Made by a program: the position numbers and the translations under genes. Below the pieces are notes generated by a model. The model made no database searches, was not told the origin of the DNA, and saw only the letters and a list, made by a program, of their open reading frames with translations. This document shows, piece by piece, positions 43,732 through 55,485 of a stretch of 64,000 nucleotides of DNA (position 1 is the stretch's first letter; every line of letters begins with the position of its first letter). Source of the stretch: Penicillus capitatus (Eukaryota; Chlorophyta); NCBI GenBank assembly GCA_965649825.1, contig OZ287695.1, forward strand, positions 434,001 through 498,000, given 5' to 3'.

Positions 43732-45282
43732 ATGCGTGCGTTTCGCACAGGACGTCCGCTCTTTTCTTCCACTTCCCGTCGCTGCCGTCGATCGCAAAGT
43801 CCTCGACGACATTCCCGAGTCGCCTGTTTACGAGACACCCGGCCAGAAGGACCACACCACCCCGATGCCCCGTCAGATAACACCTCCATCTCAGCCGTCG
43901 ACGCTCCGTACGTATCATCGACCGCAAACGACGACACTGCCATCGATTCTCTCCTCAAACAAGTGGAAGCTGGATGGGATGCACTACCTGCCCGATTTCG
44001 TATCGTTGCCTTCTGCTGCGCCGCCTTCGTCCTATGTAACATGGACAAGGTCAACCTGAGCATCGCCATTATTCCGATGGCACACGAGTTCAGCTGGCCA
44101 GCCAGCATTTCCGGTCTGATCCAGTCGAGCTTTTTCTGGGGATACATGGCATTCCAGATCCCTGGCGGCTATCTCTGCTCGCGATTCGGCGGCCGACGCA
44201 TGATCCCTTACTTCGTCGGCATCTGGAGCCTGGCGACGGTCGCGCTGCCTTTCCTCGGAGGAACGGTCTCTGCGCTGTGTCTCTCCCGCGCCGCCGTCGG
44301 TCTGGGCGAAGCCGTCGCGCCATCGGCCATCACCGACATGGTCGCCCGCACCGTGCCCGTTTCCGAACGCTCCAGAGCGACCTCCTTCATCTTCGGTGGC
44401 CTCAGCGTTGGCAGTATCTTTGGCCTCGTCTCGTCCTCCTTCATGATCGAGCATCTCGGCTGGAAAAGCGTCTTTGTGCTCTTTGGAGCCGCCGGCGTTT
44501 TCTGGATCTTTGCCTTCGAGCAGCTTATGCAGCAATTCGCCCAGGCGGAACCTGAAGTGCAGCGACGGCTTGTCGACGATGGGGCGTCGGCGCGAACGAC
44601 CGGCGTTCCGGTGCGTGCGATTCTGAGATCGTCGTCCGTTCGCGCTCTGGCCTTTACGCATTTTTGTGGAAACTATTTTCACTATACCATGCTTGCGTGG
44701 TTGCCGTCCTACTTCGCCCAGACGCTGAATCTCGATCTCGGCCAAGCGGCTCTCGTTTCTGGCGTTCCGCCCATTCTCTCAGTATCTTTCGCCGCCGTTG
44801 CCGGGACCCTCGCAGACAAGCTCATCCAAACCGGCTGGAAAACGACCCACGTTCGGAAGCTCTCCCAATGTGTGGCCTTTCTAGGCCCGAGTACCTGTCT
44901 CGTCGCCGCCTGCCTGTCCGATGACGCCACCTGGAGTGCCGGCTATGTGGCGCTGTCCCTAGGTCTGGCCTCCTTTTCGATGGCCGGACTCTACTGCAAC
45001 CACCAAGACCTCTCGCCACGTTACTCGAGTTTTCTCCTGGGCCTTACTAACACAGCCGCATCCATTCCTGGAATCGTCGGCGTCTGGCTAACGGGCTATC
45101 TCATGGATCTGTGGGGACGTTGGGAAATCGCTTTGTTTTTCCCCTCCATCTTTTTCTTTCTGACTGGGGCGGCTGTCTTCGTTGCCTTTGGAACGGCAGA
45201 AGAGCAACCGTTTGATAACAACGCTCCCTTTCCCATCGAGCAACGCATCGAGGAATTCTTTGGCCAGGCGTTTGCCCGATGA
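43732..45282 (+). CDS. PHT4/SLC17-like anion transporter, putatively plastid-targeted
   Basis: Major facilitator with 12 predicted membrane helices. From the ATG at 43732 a basic Ser/Arg-rich leader of roughly 60 residues (MRAFRTGRPLFSSTSRRCRR and on) precedes the first helix, as in plastid PHT4 carriers. Family motifs: CNMDKVNLSIAIIPMAHEF, SSFFWGYMAFQIPGGYLCSR, FGGRRMIPYFVGIWSLAT, RAAVGLGEAVAPSAITDMVA, LGWKSVFVLFGAAG, FTHFCGNYFHYTMLAWLPSY. Members move phosphate, ascorbate or other organic anions with Na+ or H+; the substrate cannot be assigned. A single coding exon, unlike most neighbours. An in-frame ATG at 43660 also exists. Confidence 0.85.
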   Translation: MRAFRTGRPLFSSTSRRCRRSQSPRRHSRVACLRDTRPEGPHHPDAPSDNTSISAVDAPYVSSTANDDTAIDSLLKQVEAGWDALPARFRIVAFCCAAFVLCNMDKVNLSIAIIPMAHEFSWPASISGLIQSSFFWGYMAFQIPGGYLCSRFGGRRMIPYFVGIWSLATVALPFLGGTVSALCLSRAAVGLGEAVAPSAITDMVARTVPVSERSRATSFIFGGLSVGSIFGLVSSSFMIEHLGWKSVFVLFGAAGVFWIFAFEQLMQQFAQAEPEVQRRLVDDGASARTTGVPVRAILRSSSVRALAFTHFCGNYFHYTMLAWLPSYFAQTLNLDLGQAALVSGVPPILSVSFAAVAGTLADKLIQTGWKTTHVRKLSQCVAFLGPSTCLVAACLSDDATWSAGYVALSLGLASFSMAGLYCNHQDLSPRYSSFLLGLTNTAASIPGIVGVWLTGYLMDLWGRWEIALFFPSIFFFLTGAAVFVAFGTAEEQPFDNNAPFPIEQRIEEFFGQAFAR

Positions 45283-45657
45283 TATCATCTAAGTGGCGGC
45301 GGCCCTCGTATCTGAGTGGCGGCGGCTGTACGTGGCCTCTGTGCTTTTGATGGAGATCTCTGTGCCGTGCGTTGAAAGTGAAAGTGGCGATGTAAGAACA
45401 CAAACGTGGATGTTGTTTTGCTTAACCGGCTATGTCCAGCATTGTGGACATCTTGTCATTGCAGAGGTTTTGCTGCCGACTTGTTATCTAATTCCAAACT
45501 TCTAGCACAAAAAAGAATGAATGGCGGTGCTCTCAACCAAATCGATAGGTAAACAGGGCAATCTCAGACAAATCAAAAAACCCATAAAGGCAGACAGGCG
45601 ATCAGCTCATCGGTGCAATGGTGGCACACATCATGCTGTATGGCGGGCGCTAAAGTA
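45283..45657. other. Intergenic
   Basis: No gene or repeat recognised between the transporter and the SOUL-like gene. Confidence 0.4.
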
Positions 45658-46464
45658 CTAGACAACAAAATACCCCTCGGCTTTGAGGCTTCTCTTCACC
45701 CAGATCTCTGAAGGTTTGTTGGGTTTTTTGTCCACTTTCGGAGGATAGTCATAGAGTGCGAGATAAACAATGGTGCTTTCGAATGGCATCCGAGAGTAGG
45801 ACAAATCTGTTAGCAAATCGGCCGCCGCGTGGAGGATCTTCCAGAACTCTGTTTCGTTTGTTGGCCGAATAAAAAAGTACTCCTCGGCTCTCTCATCGAG
45901 GTGCAAAGGGTATCTTGGGGCCGGTGGCTTCTCCTGTGCAGAGCAGCCTGTTGTTAGCAGATGTAGTACTTAAGACAGCATCGCACTCTGTATTCTTTGG
46001 GAATGAGGAACTGCACGACGCGTGGGGCAGCCATATCCAGAACATCCAAACGGATGAACATCGGCGTCGTCTGCGGCACGAGTGCGCCCTCGTAGTTACC
46101 GCCAAAATTGTAGCGTGACAGTTGCTAGAAAGGACAGGCGTGATCATGAGACGAGCGAACGGCTACGTCGTGGGGTGGTACCTCGTAGGAGTACTCGCAT
46201 AGGAAACGGAAATCCGACATGGCGGTCGATGGCGTATTGATGGGTAGTGTCAGATACATAGCTACACGCACACACACGGCTGCACTCGTCTCCATCATTC
46301 CAGTCACGATGCTCACCTGCGTCTACACGGAGAACGCGCATGTCTCCGAAGGCTTCGAGCTGGGTGCTAGCATAGGACTCGTATGCGAAAGGGGATACCG
46401 CGAAGAAGGTCGTGACAAAAAAGAGCGCAGCGAAGACGGCAGACAAAGTTGGCAAGTTTTGCAT
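45658..46464 (-). CDS. SOUL-like haem-binding protein (paralogue 2)
   Basis: The start at 46464 opens a hydrophobic signal segment (LPTLSAVFAALFFVTTFFAV). Inferred exons: LPINTPSTAMSDFRFLCEYS; LSRYNFGGNYEGALVPQTTP followed by MFIRLDVLDMAAPRVVQFLI; then ERAEEYFFIRPTNETEFWK and a C-terminus PSEIWVKRSLKAEGYFVV. The exon order and the motif FxGxNxxGxxxxxTTP match its neighbour at 46953-48073 and the SOUL/HBP fold. SOUL proteins bind haem or tetrapyrroles; plastid members occur in algae. The signal segment suggests entry to the secretory pathway. Exon joins in the middle are approximate. Confidence 0.6.
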
Positions 46465-46952
46465 TGCTGCAGATATGAACGCGGAGCAGAGCGGACGGAG
46501 GATGACTTAAAATCCGTCCAATCTTGATGAACATCAGAGAGTAGTGATCCTAACCGTCTGGGGTATCAAGAACCAATCAAGAGATTACGGCTATAAAAGG
46601 ACCAAATGTGCGGTTAATACAGTACGTACACGACTGCTAGATAAATTCTACCACTCATCCTATGCGAATGCCAGTGGCTAATGAAAAAAAGAAAAGACAA
46701 AACCCAACTGAATTTGGCCGAAGCTACCCGTCTTGATAACCCAATCGGTGCCCGACCATTGAATGGAGAGAGTATCCAGACGACAGAAAGCTGCATCCAG
46801 AACTGTCTGTCTTTCAACTTGTATGTACTACCAGAAAGCACTCTTGGTGGGATCTTTAAATGATACCAGAAAGCACTCTTGGAGAGATCGTTGAAAAGTG
46901 AGTCATTGAATTGTGGCGGCGCCTGGACCGCACGGAGTAAGCGAGCACAAAA

Positions 46953-48073
46953 TCATAAAGTGTAGGCGCTACGTCTCAGGTGATCAAAGTACCGTCTTCG
47001 CTCCTCTGCCAGAAGCGTCAAGTCGTCATCACCACGATTCTGAAGATGGTGTCCGCCACCATCGTAGCCAGTACGCCGAACGTCGAAGCCAGCCCCGCGG
47101 CTAAAGCCAAACCCTCCAGAATCGCTACCGCCACTAAAGTCATCGCCCTCAAATCCTCCATCTCCTGTGCGAAATCCGCTACCTCCTCCAAAGCCGATAT
47201 CACGGTCTCCACCAAACTGACCAGTATAGGCATCTCCAGGATAGGCGCGTTGTTCACTCAACGTCCGCCCGATCCATATCTCATTCTCAATCGGCGGGTT
47301 TTCGATCTCTTCTGCCACGGACGGTGATTGAGATTCTGATGTGACGGGTAATACTGGTCGGTTGTACAGTACCAGATTCACTTGATCCCTGTCGAAGGGG
47401 TACTTCATGAAAGCGAGGTCTGCCATGAAGCGAGCTGCGGCATGCAGTAATTCGATGTAAGACAACTGAGATGAGACTCGGCGAACATAGACGTATCGAT
47501 CTTTGACGGCATCGACGTACAGAGGATGGAAAGGTGCCGGGACACCGTCCTAAAAATAGCGTGTCGTGTGCGTGTGCATGGATGCTTTTTATAGAAGGAC
47601 CGCTGACCTGCTTTTCAATGTGCACTGGATAGGAGACACGCCTGGGTCGATGAAGTTTGAGGAGGTTGACATCGATGCGCAGCGGCGTCGTCCGGTCCAG
47701 AACCTCCCCAAAATAATTGTCGCCAGTGAAGTACCTTGCGAGAACCTAGAGAGAGCGCAGAGTTGACGGAAGGCAGAAATGGCGGGTGTACCCTGTCGGT
47801 GTACTCGACCAGAAAGGCGAAGTCCGTCATTGCCGTGATACCCCCATGTTCTTGCCACGTTATCCACAATGCTATAGGGAGCGGGACTTCGCTTTGGTCT
47901 ATGGGCGGAAATGCTGGCTCACTTTTACTGTAGTGCCGAATTTCGAATGTCTCTGCAGATGAAACGATGCGGTAGGGAGGGCACTTGAATCCGTAACCGC
48001 AGGCGTTTACAAACGCTGCTTGTGTACAAGGGCAAAGTAAGAGCAGCGCGACAAAGAAGCGGAGGTTCATCAT
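46953..48073 (-). CDS. SOUL-like haem-binding protein with glycine-rich tail (paralogue 1)
   Basis: A signal peptide (MMNLRFFVALLLLCPCTQAA) at 48073 leads to CGYGFKCPPYRIVSSAETFE followed by IRHYSKSE, a clear SOUL-type N-terminus. Further exons: MTDFAFLVEYTDRVHPPF; RYFTGDNYFGEVLDRTTPLR; RRVSYPVHIEKQ; then, after an intron, DGVPAPFHPLYVDAVKDRYV and SYIELLHAAARFMADLAFMK. The protein does not end there: about 75 residues rich in Gly, Asp and Phe follow (GFGGGSGFRTGDGGFEGDDF), absent from the neighbour and unusual for SOUL proteins. Same strand and exon pattern as the gene at 45658-46464, so the pair arose by tandem duplication. Confidence 0.65.
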
Positions 48074-50816
48074 AACGTATTGTGCAGCATGAAAATCGAG
48101 ATGATTGGTTTGGACGTCCATCCCTGGAAACATTGTGTAAATGACGACGAATCGAATGCCAATCAGCGGGCGGACCGCGGCCGCCACGCGTCAAGACACG
48201 AAGGATTGTACGACAAGAGTCGATATCGATGCAATTTGTCGATGAATGGATTTATTCACACGAGAACCATCGACGTTATTTGTACGAATGCTAATCTTTC
48301 GATTTGCGTTTGGACGACGACCGAACGGTGATCTTTTCGATTCGCGATTGGAGCTTGACGATCAACGTCTATCGAAGCGTTATCGTTCATCAACGTTCGT
48401 TGTCCAATCGGATCAAATGATCGGCAAACGAATTTCGATAATCTAAAACGCTTATTGACATAATTCGTCCTACTCGTTGCTGCTACTTACTAACTTCGCG
48501 ATTCTTTTAATGATATTTCTCGCAGCGATGTTTCTCGGCAAAAATCCCAATTCCAATCGAACGCTCTCTTCATTGAACTGGATGTACTTTGCTTTTCTAT
48601 TTGGCAAATCTGCACCGCTTAAGTTGTTGCATTTTGTTTAAAGACACACTATTTCGCTTCTTAGAAGATGTATCAAGCTAAGAGTATTTATATCAGAGAA
48701 CGCCTACAGGCGCTGGAAAAGCAGGATGCGGCCAAAGCGGTCGTATCCGTGTTAAAAGAGTATAGACACAGCCTGACGTCGGATGAAATGCCTTACTTCG
48801 GCGAACGTACCAACGCAGAACGCACGCACTTGCAGGAAGACCTCAAACAAAACGTTGCAAACCTACGCTGCCTCAGCGCTAGAAAATTTAAACCAACGCT
48901 TCAGTCGTAAGACTCGCTTGCTGCCTTGTTACCGTCCAAGAAAACCCCAAAGATTCGGACTATTGCTACTCATCAATCCTACGAGTCCTGATGAAAACGC
49001 TTCACATCCGTTGCTTGTTTTCATCGTTGCACGAAAGACTGTGTTCTACAACCATAGAGTGCCATAATACTCAAGAGAGTTAAGAAGATACTCCCTTTCC
49101 ATAAACAATCGACCTAAGTGGCCCAATCTGATCCATGTATGCTGTAAAATTCTCATGCCTGTGTTAACGCGAAGGCTATGTAAATATGGAATGATCATAC
49201 GTATACAGCAAAAACCTACAAATCCGCCTCGAAAGAGAGGATGGGATGATTCCTATCGTACAACAAGAATTTACCGATACCCAAGTCTCATCTGTACTGT
49301 TAAATGCCGACGCGGTCCCATGACGTAGCAAGTTGCTTCGACGCCCCGACAACAGAAAACCAATCACGATTACATGAGGATGTAGGCAGTCCAATAGGAG
49401 AGTGTCTCGGTCAAAAAGGCACAATGGAGCGATCTCCTAATCATCTCATGTCCTTCGCTAATCTTCGACCCCTTCACATGTGCTTAACAACTAAACCGTG
49501 TCGTTGGATATATTTCTAAATGGTTGAGTGGTAATAAAACCGGCATCCGGTGCGTGAAGTCTCTCGAAGTTAACACTAACACGAGCAACAGAAGCAACTT
49601 CAAAACCACTTATGACCTGATACGATCTGCGTTGGACACAGTTCGAGAAATACACTCTTCTGGGGATTTGATTCCCGTACCGAAGAGAAAGGAGGGCGTT
49701 GCATCAGAGCTAACCCGGTTGAGCGCGGCACGTTTGGATAAATTGAATGTCTTTCGAGCGATTGGGCAACTTAGATCCAAGCTCGAGGACTGGCAACAAG
49801 ATGAAATCCTCAGTAGCGCTTCCGTCTTCGTCAAACGATGCCGCGACACATCTTGGCGATCTATCTGCTGAAACCAGAAACCTTAAATGTAAAGAACCTC
49901 TATCTTTCTGCATCACGCGTCCGTTCGATCCTCGCCGCCGTTCCCCGTTTGCGCGCATCGGAAGCAATGCTATTGAAAACAGTGTCGCAAGGATGACGTT
50001 CGGTTCCTTTGGCGATTTCTATTATTCTTACAACAGAATGTCAATGTGATAGCGCTATGCCTCTCTTCTTTAAAGTTCCCTCCTCCAAACGCACTTTGCT
50101 GCATTTCCATATTCGTTAATTGCCTTGTGGTGCTTGATCTCCGCACAGCGGATCTTCGTCGTGTCAAGGGGCTGAGGTGACTGGAGGTCAATCAAACCAT
50201 GTAGAGCTCTATGAAGAGACAGAGACCGGCGAGACACAGATGTTGCATCCCTCTCCTCTTAGCTCTCATCTGGATGAAATACGTCACGTCAAAACATCAA
50301 GCGTGTCAGCAGTTCCCTCGATCGGTCTGATGTCTGTTCAGCGTTCTTGAAAACATTCTCCGTCAACACAAGATGATCATCTGGACCGTCGGCTATTTAG
50401 TGGATCATCGCCACCGCTCGCGTCTTATTGAATCTCTTAGACAGCAACAACAACAACCGATGATACCAACGAACTAGACGCGTGATTCTTAGGAAACCAT
50501 GCATTCCGTCGTCGTCAATAGCATAACACATCACCCAGGAATTGAATGAGGAAGAGAGAATGATATGTTCACTGAATGTTCGGCAATGAATGACGCACAA
50601 GAAACGATTCCATTCTTTGTCCTAAGCATCGGGTACCGCAAGCAAATCATCTAAACACATGAATTTATCGCTTTCCTGGCGCTAGTCATGTATGTCATCT
50701 TGTTATCATAAATTTTGATCATCAAGATAATCAGAGGGGAGGCAGAATACGTTTAGGTAAAACGAAAAACGCGAAATGGATGTGTGACAAAAAAAAGAGT
50801 GATCGTCGTCGTAAAC
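48074..50816. other. Gene-poor, AT-richer stretch with one small open frame
   Basis: No recognised gene. A plus-strand frame from an ATG at 48668 to 48910 encodes 80 residues with a helical, charged start (IRERLQALEKQDAAKAVVSV); family unknown. An open stretch at 49524-49871 lacks an ATG. Composition is richer in A/T than the flanking genes, and no long repeats are evident. Confidence 0.35.
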
Positions 50817-53800
50817 TCAAAGAAATGGTTCGATCATCCGACGGACGTCTTCCTGGTGGCCATCCAATGCCATATCCTTCCAGAAAGCCAAACGCTTCTT
50901 CATTTCAGTCAATGCTTCATCCGATTGCTTGGAAGCTTCGTTCTTGATCGTCCTGACACGTGTGGCATACTGCAATGAGTTCTGTGTTTCGTTTAGATTG
51001 GCATCTGTCGGCGAGACGTTCACAAACATGAGCGTCTTGGCATTGCCACCGAGCGAATCGGACATCAGCATCGTCAGTCTGTGATTTCGGTAAGGAATGT
51101 GCGGATCCCCTCGTGCCAGCGATGAAATGACGTCACCCAAAGCTGAAAGAGATTTATTAATCGCCTGTGCTTCTTTCAACTGTTCCCCCGCCGATCCCGA
51201 TTTCTTATTTCTTTCTGACCCAGCCAAATCGACGAAACTGAGCTTGCCTCTTGTATGAACTTGAGTCTGGAGATCTGTTGTTTCGATCACGAGGCTCATA
51301 ATGAGATGCGAGCGAGAAGAGGCAATATTGAGCCGAGTCGATGCCACACGGCGATGTCGCTGGCCCTCCTCATACACAGCCATACACTCCTCTAGCGACT
51401 GCACTTCTACTGTCGTAGCCCCCTGTACATGCACCATATTGTTCTCCTTTCGAATCTCTAGCTTCTTTGCCGCTCTGCCCTCTGGACTGGGACTCTTGGA
51501 CAGCAGCAGATCTCGGAAACTGTCTTGGTACAGCTCCAGCATCGTACATCGCACACAAAAACGAAGTTTCTCAGCGTTGTGGTGAAGAAGTCTAAAAAGC
51601 TCTTTTATGCCACGCGGTGTCAATCCTGGATTCTCAGGCGTGCCAAAGATTGTGTAGGTCTTGCCAGAGCCTGTCTGGCCATAGGCAAAGAGACAAACGT
51701 TATACCCATCGATGGATGACTGGACAAGATCCCGGCTATCATGAAAAACATCCTCCTGCGTGGCAGAAGGATGAAAGACACCGTCAAAGAAATACTCCCG
51801 GGCACCATCTTCACGTTTCCACTGATGGGCCAGAGATATATCATCCGGGAACCGCAGCACAAATTGCTGTCCCTGTTCGATTTCTCGAGGTAGAATCGAA
51901 CGCACGCGTGCATAGACACGGATGCTTCCTTTCTGATCTTCGATACTGTTATAGAGTTTCTTCCTCAGCAGTTGTTCACGTTTGTAAAGCTGCTCCAAAG
52001 ACTGAAGCTGTTCTTTCTGTCGCTCAATGATCTCGGCCTGGACAGCATCGCGCTGTTGGACGTCCGCCGCCAGCGTCTTCAATTCTGACAGTTCTGTACA
52101 GAGCACGGCAGTTGCCTCTAACTGAGACTGCGTCTCTTGATACCGCATCTTTGCTCGGGCGACTTCTTTTTCCAGGGCGACGATTCGGCCTTCTTGCAAA
52201 TTCACTCGGCTCCGGCCATCGCTCTCCACATCGAACAACGCATCCTTCCACTCCTGGATCTCCAGACATCGCTCCTCCTGTCGTTGGAAGAAGTATTCTC
52301 TCGCGGAACGCAGCGCTCGCTGACGGTTGGCCACTTTCTCTCTCCATTCCTCTTCGACCTCCAGCATTCTCTCGAGCTCCTCGACTGGAGCATCGTCTAA
52401 ACACTTGACCAAAGTCTCCTCCACACCGACGTGCGCTGTCGCATCAATGTCTGCGTCGTGTGACTCCTCGACCAGTCGAGATTGCTCGGCAAGCTGAGAC
52501 TGCAGCTGATGGATGTCCTGTTCGATGACATCCATGCACTCAGTGATCTCGCGTTTCTCTTTCTGAAGCTGGACCGTCTTTTCATGCGCCTCTCCCAACT
52601 GCCCTATCAGCTGATCTCGCTCGCGGATGTTCCTCTCGTGCTCACGGAGCAACTGTTCTCTCGTTTGGACAAACAACATATCTTCTTTCTGCATTTCTTG
52701 ATGGCTCTCTTCCATTCTCCTTTCTTCTTGGACTGACAACCACTGTTCTTGCTGTCGCGATGGGCTGTCCGGCAGAGCGGCATATCTCTGGACCATGATG
52801 TCATTGATGTGTGTCTGCAGCGCCATACAGATATCTTCTCCGTGCCGTGTCTCGAACTTGAATGTATGCATGAGACTGCAGACACGCATCTTGAAGAAGA
52901 CAGCGCTCTTGCTGGAGCCAAACTGCATGATGTCCCTCAGTTCCACTGTGTGAAGGTACTCCGATGGAACAGGGCGAAAGAAATGGACGCCTCTGTTATT
53001 AACTCCCAGCACGATTTTGGGCGGCAGCAGACCGATGGGATCATCCATTCGACCGACAGGGAAAAAGGACGACTGACCGTAGGGGAGGGATCTCAGGATC
53101 GAGAGAAAAGAATAACGTGCTTTCTCGGCCGAGGCAAATTTCATCGTGTTAAATCGGAAGAGGACATCGGCGTTCCATTCCTCTCTTGTGCCCATACGCT
53201 TGACATCTCGAAGCGTGTACCGATCGATCGCCTTGCGCAGCATCCGATCCTCTCCAGGCAACTGCGAACCAAACTCCGCAAAGAGTTGCAAGGCGCAGAG
53301 CTGTGCGGCGTCGTTGTAGACGACAGGGTAATGACTCAGAAGGTAATCATGTTGAACCTGAATGTAACAAAGAGTGAGAAATTGCGGCTCGACGATGTTC
53401 TCGTCGGAAGCACGAAACATGCGTTTCTTGAAGACCAATCGGCCAATGCGGTGTGCGTTTTGCTTCAATTCGTTCAGGACGTCAGCCATGTAGCTCTGGT
53501 CGTCCAGCAAGATGAATTCGTCATCCTGTTCTTCGGATGAGCGGCTTTCGAAGAGCGAGAAACTGTGATAGTGCGCCAAATCGATGATCTCAGCGATCTG
53601 TTCGACGGCCTCGAGGACGGTTGTGGCAATATCGAACGTCACTTCCTCACACGTGTCGTCAAGAAAATACACCACGGACTTGAGTCTCTCCTGGACCAAG
53701 GCGGCCCGGATCTCTTCGATCGAAGGGACCCATTTTCTGCCGCCCGATCGAAGGGAGCGTTTGAGAATCTTCGATACCAGAACTGCCCTGAACTTCACTT

Positions 53801-54449
53801 CCCCGTTCTCTTCATCATTGTCTGCCGCTTCGCGGACGAAATCGGATAGAAGTGTGCCGAACGTTTTTGATGGTGGTGTCGTGGCGGCCAGTAGATGAAA
53901 AAGTTGCCACAGCTGAAGACGTGATGCCGCATCCGGATTGCCTCGCAGTTGTTTCAGGAGCTGCATGTACAGCTCATCTTTCACTTCGCTATGTCGCATT
54001 GCCATTAGCAGCAGCTTCTGTGCAGCTTCCAATGCTTGGTCCATAGTTAAGCACTGGTCTTCGCTGAACCGAAGCACCAGCGAAAAGGCTTTCAGCGCCT
54101 TGGCTTGATAGGTTCCACTGCACGAACGTAACAGAGGAGCCGGAAGCGGCTCAAATTGATGCCGAAGCATCTGGTCGAGCGATACCGACGTCGCATTTCT
54201 TCTCTCCGCCTTAGTGAAGATACGAGCAAGTTTGCCCCCAGGCGTTGTTTTGTGCAGTGCCTTGTTGAACTCCGTCAGCTGAAAGAAATCCGCGCACGTA
54301 TGCAATGAGACAAGGGTAGACATCATATCCGAGACGTCGACCTCCGCGGCTCCATCCGCCACATGAGACGGTTCACTGTTGCAATCTTCCATGGTTCCGA
54401 GAAGACAGATGCGAGATGACAGATGGCGTTGACTGTGGCATAGCCGCAT
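50817..54449 (-). CDS. MyTH4-FERM kinesin-14 with C-terminal motor (KCBP-like)
   Basis: About 1210 codons in one exon; ATG at 54392 (MEDCNSEPSHV) is an alternative start. N-terminal MyTH4 domain (HSEVKDELYMQLLKQLRGNP, LQLWQLFHLLAATTPPSKTF), then a FERM-like region (residues about 260-570), a long coiled coil (about 580-860) and a C-terminal kinesin motor: GSIRVYARVRS, CLFAYGQTGSGKTYTIFGT (P-loop), ASSRSHLIMSL (switch I), SFVDLAGSERNKKSG (switch II), NKSLSALGDVISSLA, IPYRNHRLTMLM. The neck lies before the motor, so a minus-end-directed kinesin-14 is expected. The short tail after the motor (LAFWKDMALDGHQEDVRRMI) is where plant KCBP binds calmodulin. MyTH4-FERM kinesins are best known from green plants and algae. 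No intron in 3.6 kb, in contrast to the surrounding gene style. Confidence 0.93.
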   Translation of the reverse strand: MRLCHSQRHLSSRICLLGTMEDCNSEPSHVADGAAEVDVSDMMSTLVSLHTCADFFQLTEFNKALHKTTPGGKLARIFTKAERRNATSVSLDQMLRHQFEPLPAPLLRSCSGTYQAKALKAFSLVLRFSEDQCLTMDQALEAAQKLLLMAMRHSEVKDELYMQLLKQLRGNPDAASRLQLWQLFHLLAATTPPSKTFGTLLSDFVREAADNDEENGEVKFRAVLVSKILKRSLRSGGRKWVPSIEEIRAALVQERLKSVVYFLDDTCEEVTFDIATTVLEAVEQIAEIIDLAHYHSFSLFESRSSEEQDDEFILLDDQSYMADVLNELKQNAHRIGRLVFKKRMFRASDENIVEPQFLTLCYIQVQHDYLLSHYPVVYNDAAQLCALQLFAEFGSQLPGEDRMLRKAIDRYTLRDVKRMGTREEWNADVLFRFNTMKFASAEKARYSFLSILRSLPYGQSSFFPVGRMDDPIGLLPPKIVLGVNNRGVHFFRPVPSEYLHTVELRDIMQFGSSKSAVFFKMRVCSLMHTFKFETRHGEDICMALQTHINDIMVQRYAALPDSPSRQQEQWLSVQEERRMEESHQEMQKEDMLFVQTREQLLREHERNIRERDQLIGQLGEAHEKTVQLQKEKREITECMDVIEQDIHQLQSQLAEQSRLVEESHDADIDATAHVGVEETLVKCLDDAPVEELERMLEVEEEWREKVANRQRALRSAREYFFQRQEERCLEIQEWKDALFDVESDGRSRVNLQEGRIVALEKEVARAKMRYQETQSQLEATAVLCTELSELKTLAADVQQRDAVQAEIIERQKEQLQSLEQLYKREQLLRKKLYNSIEDQKGSIRVYARVRSILPREIEQGQQFVLRFPDDISLAHQWKREDGAREYFFDGVFHPSATQEDVFHDSRDLVQSSIDGYNVCLFAYGQTGSGKTYTIFGTPENPGLTPRGIKELFRLLHHNAEKLRFCVRCTMLELYQDSFRDLLLSKSPSPEGRAAKKLEIRKENNMVHVQGATTVEVQSLEECMAVYEEGQRHRRVASTRLNIASSRSHLIMSLVIETTDLQTQVHTRGKLSFVDLAGSERNKKSGSAGEQLKEAQAINKSLSALGDVISSLARGDPHIPYRNHRLTMLMSDSLGGNAKTLMFVNVSPTDANLNETQNSLQYATRVRTIKNEASKQSDEALTEMKKRLAFWKDMALDGHQEDVRRMIEPFL

Positions 54450-55485
54450 GGATCATGCGGCGTCGATTCAGCGCGCAACGCCGCGTTCGGTCAGACGACA
54501 TCGCATCAAACATTAACACAGCACAGAAATGAATGTCCTACTCTCCGACAGAACGGCAAAGAAATCGTCATTGTCAAACGACAGCTCTGCAGGTGCAACG
54601 GTGAAGGTGATAGACGAGAGAACAGCGTCCGCAGCTGAGTGAAGGCGGACTTCAGACCGTCCGTTGCTGGTTCAGACGAGGGAAAGAATGGTAGACCCTC
54701 AGCCCATACATAGCATAGTACTAGTATCGTCACTGAAATGACAGATTCTGGACGAGACAACCAGACTTGGTAGAAAAGAAGGGATGAATGGGGAGAGTCC
54801 GTCGGTCAGGGACGTATGTGCGTGCCGTGCCGTCTTCAGTTATGTTTCGATGGATGTGCTTGAGATGCGGAGCCCTCTCCTTTCTCTGTCAGCACATCGA
54901 TCGAGTGATGTAAAGCTCCCTGAACCACACACAAGCGCATAGGACGTGGGCGATGGGATGGAGGCGGACCGTACCTGCAAAAAGCGCTCCTGGATCACGG
55001 CATCGCCTGACGGCTGTGTGTTGTTTCGTGAATCTGGAGCGGGTCTTCCAATTTTGGAAGGCATATCGCCTTGCTCCATTCGAGCCATCGTCTAGAAATC
55101 CATCCACACTGCAGGACGTGTCACAGGTTGGGAGTAAAGGTCACGGTGGGATGCGTGGGTGTTTCGTGCGGGGAGTGATTTCGTCGCTGTTGTGCGGCGT
55201 CGTTTGGAGCATTGTCTGTTTGTCGCTTCTCTTCTGTCATCACAAAGGTCATTGCATTTGCTGCGGCAAAAGAGTGAGATCACACTTGTGCAGGCCGAAG
55301 GCCGGGAAGATTTGTCCTGTTCATTTGTATGCCATGAACCGATGCTCCCGCCAGGCAGCTGTCCCGTCGGTCTCGGATTCAAGAAATCTGCAAAACCTTG
55401 ATTGCCTCCCGAATGAATTGGCGTCGATTCCCTGACCGACTCGACATCTCCATCTAGAAAAGAACCCAACGTGAGAGGGCCACTC
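54450..55485. other. Intergenic, no gene recognised
   Basis: Open frames on both strands (for example 54953-55435 plus) lack family features. A segment at 55264-55290 reads AAAAGAGTGAGATCACAC, similar to the intron-associated TCTCACTC motif, so leader exons cannot be excluded. Confidence 0.35.
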
